Shown in pieces: positions 15,971 through 17,755 of a stretch of 17,755 nucleotides of DNA. A program made the position numbers and the translations under genes. The DNA is taken from assembly GCA_027352645.1 (NCBI GenBank), contig DAIEIL010000029.1, positions 1 to 17,755 of the forward strand. The letters are read 5' to 3'. The notes beneath the pieces were generated by a model. That model was not told the DNA's origin. It made no database searches and saw nothing but the letters and a program-made list of their open reading frames with translations. The stretch comes from Rhodobiaceae bacterium. GTDB taxonomy: Bacteria > Pseudomonadota > Alphaproteobacteria > Parvibaculales > Parvibaculaceae. The stretch's first letter is position 1. Every line of letters begins with the position of its first letter.

Positions 15971-17272
15971 ATGTTCGCTTCCGAGCCGGGCCGCCGTGCC
16001 CGTTCGCGCCTCTCCACGAAATCTGAAATTGCGACCAAGCCGATCGGCGAGGCTTCGCATGCCGCAAAGCCCGCGCCGCGCCGCAAGGCAAAGCTCGCGC
16101 TCGTTCCCCGCGATGCCGAAATGCCGGCAGAGCGTGGCGGCATGCCGCCCAAGATCGCGCGCTTCCTTGAGACGGCAGAGCTTCCCTCGCCGTGCCTCGT
16201 GGTCGATGTCGACATCGTCGCGCATAACTGGTCGGAGCTTGCCCGCTCGCTTCCGCAGGCGCGCATCTTCTATGCCGTGAAGGCGAACCCGGCGAACGAG
16301 ATCGTCTCGCGCCTCGCGCGTCTCGGCTCCTGCTTCGACACGGCCAGCATGGGCGAGATCGATCTCTGCCTGCGCCACCGCGTCTCGCCGGATCGCATCT
16401 CCTTCGGCAACACCATCAAGAAGGAACGCGACATCGCGGCGGCCTTCGCGAAGGGTGTGCGCCTTTATGCCTTCGACTCGGAAGCGGAGTTGGAAAAGAT
16501 CGCCCGTTCGGCGCCCGGTTCGAAGGTCTATTGCCGTGTACTGATGGAATGCGAAGGCGCTGAATGGCCGCTGTCGCGCAAGTTCGGTTGCGAGCCGGAG
16601 ATGGCCGCCGATCTTCTCGTGCGCGCCCGTGAACTCGGCCTCGACGCCTATGGCGTGTCCTTCCATGTCGGTTCGCAGCAAACGGACCTGACCCAGTACG
16701 ACAAGGCGCTGGTGCAGGCTTCTGCGCTCTTCGACACGCTGGCCGAGCGCGGCATCGAGCTCAAGCTCGTGAACATGGGCGGCGGCTTCCCATCGCGCTA
16801 TCGCACCGACGTGCCCTCGACCGAGGCTTACGGCACGGCCATCCGCGAGGCTCTGGTTCGTCGCTTCGGCGACCGCCAGCCCGACGTGATCGTCGAGCCG
16901 GGCCGCGGCATCGTGGGCGATGCGGGCGTCATCCAGTCGGAAGTCGTGCTCGTCTCGGAGAAGGGCGGCAGCGACCAGCGACGATGGGTGTATCTCGACG
17001 TGGGCAAGTTCCACGGTCTCGCCGAGACGATGGACGAGGCGATCAAGTACCGGCTCCTCACGCCGCACGATGGCGGCGAGACGGCGCCGGTGGTTCTCGC
17101 CGGACCGACCTGCGACAGCGCCGACATCCTCTACGAGAAGGCGGACTATCGCCTTCCGACGGCGCTGAAGGCAGGCGACAAGGTCTGCATCCTCGCCACG
17201 GGCGCCTACACGACGACCTATTCGGCCGTCGCGTTCAACGGCTTCCCGCCGCTCGCCAGCATCTGCATCTGA
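15971..17272 (+). CDS. odc: Ornithine/lysine decarboxylase, alanine-racemase fold (type III PLP decarboxylase)
   Basis: From ATG 15971, 433 residues. YAVKANP (101-107) holds the PLP lysine Lys104. HVGSQ (232-236), GGGFPSRY (270-277) with the glycine-rich phosphate loop, EPGRGIVGDAG (309-319) and GPTCDSAD (378-385) with the active-site Cys381 are all present. The enzyme makes putrescine (or cadaverine) from ornithine (or lysine) and is probably a cytosolic dimer. The start ATG 15971 is supported by AAAGGG eight bases upstream; an open GTG at 15962 would overlap that site. The first ~57 residues form a basic, low-complexity extension (RRARSRLSTKSE and similar) before the usual family start PPKIARFLETAELPSPCLVVD. 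ATG 16142 would give the ordinary length of about 376. Regulation by the upstream leader is likely. A GNAT gene follows after 81 bases, probably in the same operon. Confidence 0.93.
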   Translation: MFASEPGRRARSRLSTKSEIATKPIGEASHAAKPAPRRKAKLALVPRDAEMPAERGGMPPKIARFLETAELPSPCLVVDVDIVAHNWSELARSLPQARIFYAVKANPANEIVSRLARLGSCFDTASMGEIDLCLRHRVSPDRISFGNTIKKERDIAAAFAKGVRLYAFDSEAELEKIARSAPGSKVYCRVLMECEGAEWPLSRKFGCEPEMAADLLVRARELGLDAYGVSFHVGSQQTDLTQYDKALVQASALFDTLAERGIELKLVNMGGGFPSRYRTDVPSTEAYGTAIREALVRRFGDRQPDVIVEPGRGIVGDAGVIQSEVVLVSEKGGSDQRRWVYLDVGKFHGLAETMDEAIKYRLLTPHDGGETAPVVLAGPTCDSADILYEKADYRLPTALKAGDKVCILATGAYTTTYSAVAFNGFPPLASICI

Positions 17273-17353
17273 GCGACGGGCTTCATCACAGCAATCGGAC
17301 TTGAGGGGCAGGGCGCGCGGAAAGCCGCGCCGCCCGCCCGGATGGAGTCGTCC

Positions 17354-17755
17354 ATGAATATCGTCGTCGAAACTCCCGCCCATGAGGCGGCGGTGGAAAA
17401 GATGGTCGCCGAGGCTTTCGGTCCCGACCGCTTCGCGAAGACGGTTTACCGGCTGCGCGATGGAGTTGCGCCGATCCCGCCGCTTTCGCTCGTCATGCTC
17501 GACGGCGAGGAGGTCGTCGGCACGCTGCGCTTCTGGCCGGTCTCGATCGGCGGTACGACGCCCGCCCTTCTGCTCGGGCCGCTCGTCGCCGCCGCCGACC
17601 GGCAGGGGCAGGGCATCGGCAGCAGGCTGATGGAGGCGGGCCTTGCCCGCGCCGAGGCGGAGGGCCTGTCGCAGGGGGAAACGGGCAGCACCCAGCTGAA
17701 GCCGCCGGTTCAGGCGGTTCGATCTCATTACGACAAGTCGAACGAGTTCTTCAAG
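17354..17755 (+). CDS. GNAT acetyltransferase, running into a CFA-synthase-like segment at the window end (partial)
   Basis: The frame is open from ATG 17354 to the window edge (134 residues, no stop). GGAG at 17344-17347, six bases upstream, supports this start over the in-frame ATG 17342. Residues 1-102 look like a YhbS-type GNAT: ETPAHEAAVEKMVAEAFGPDR, VVGTLRFWPV, then GPLVAAADRQGQGIGSRLM (82-100) containing the acetyl-CoA pyrophosphate loop R-Q-G-Q-G-I-G. After EAEG (about residue 105) the expected GNAT continuation (a strand then YY-x-R-F-G-F) is missing. It is replaced by LKPPVQAVRSHYDKSNEFFK, the opening motif of cyclopropane-fatty-acyl-phospholipid/mycolic-acid synthase methyltransferases. 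This may be a gene fusion, a deletion joining two genes, or an assembly chimera at the contig end. Confidence 0.75.
   Translation, partial: MNIVVETPAHEAAVEKMVAEAFGPDRFAKTVYRLRDGVAPIPPLSLVMLDGEEVVGTLRFWPVSIGGTTPALLLGPLVAAADRQGQGIGSRLMEAGLARAEAEGLSQGETGSTQLKPPVQAVRSHYDKSNEFFK

Noticed and set aside
17312..17331. GC hairpin between the decarboxylase and the GNAT gene considered as a terminator
   Set aside because: The stem is interrupted by a bulge and has no T-run; the two genes are more likely co-transcribed.
15905..17728. 607-codon minus-strand frame opposite the decarboxylase
   Set aside because: It is antisense to a gene with complete PLP-decarboxylase motifs and has no recognisable domain.

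Overview
The window looks like chromosome from a high-GC alphaproteobacterium, probably of the order Hyphomicrobiales or a close lineage (a Parvibaculum-like genus is possible but unverified). The grounds are a DUF4167 protein, an alphaproteobacterial-type ornithine decarboxylase behind a structured leader, a lipid-metabolism-type thiolase, a large arylsulfatase, and strongly G/C-ending codons in the core genes. Two patches are visibly richer in A+T: about 640-2560 (two glycosyltransferases) and 4069-5030 (a DUF2971-like gene). Both look like later arrivals.

Layout from left to right. The 3' end of a class I/II aminotransferase is followed by two convergent glycosyltransferases: a GT2/GT7C-like gene on + and a GT11 alpha-1,2-fucosyltransferase-like gene on -. 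Next come a very short DUF4167 protein, a TonB-family energy transducer, and a minus-strand DUF2971-like protein whose upstream region holds an inverted repeat. Aspartate-semialdehyde dehydrogenase (asd) follows, preceded by what appears to be a transcription attenuator. Its 24-codon leader peptide is rich in Met, Lys and Thr, and a terminator hairpin follows it. After asd come a small secreted His/Cys-containing protein, an SCP2-like thiolase, a convergent small DUF4870-like membrane protein, a histidine phosphatase, a 754-residue arylsulfatase with the FGly motif CSPTR, and the bifunctional NAD(P)HX repair enzyme. A tRNA-Leu(UAG) and trigger factor (tig) follow. This tig has an unusual C-terminal tail of alternating His and Asp followed by a Lys/Ala-rich segment. 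The last part is an ornithine/lysine decarboxylase behind a leader that encodes a second possible leader peptide, and a GNAT acetyltransferase reading frame that runs off the end and changes into a cyclopropane-fatty-acid-synthase-like sequence within its last ~30 codons.

Functionally this is mostly housekeeping metabolism: aspartate-family amino acids, polyamines, NADPH repair, protein folding and acyl-CoA metabolism. Two metabolic enzymes, asd and the decarboxylase, each sit behind a short ORF embedded in alternative hairpins, consistent with end-product sensing by a translating ribosome. The most distinctive observations are the asd attenuator, the decarboxylase leader, the His/Asp tail of trigger factor and the GNAT/CFA-synthase junction. 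No CRISPR array, transposase, phage gene or complete multi-gene defence system was seen.
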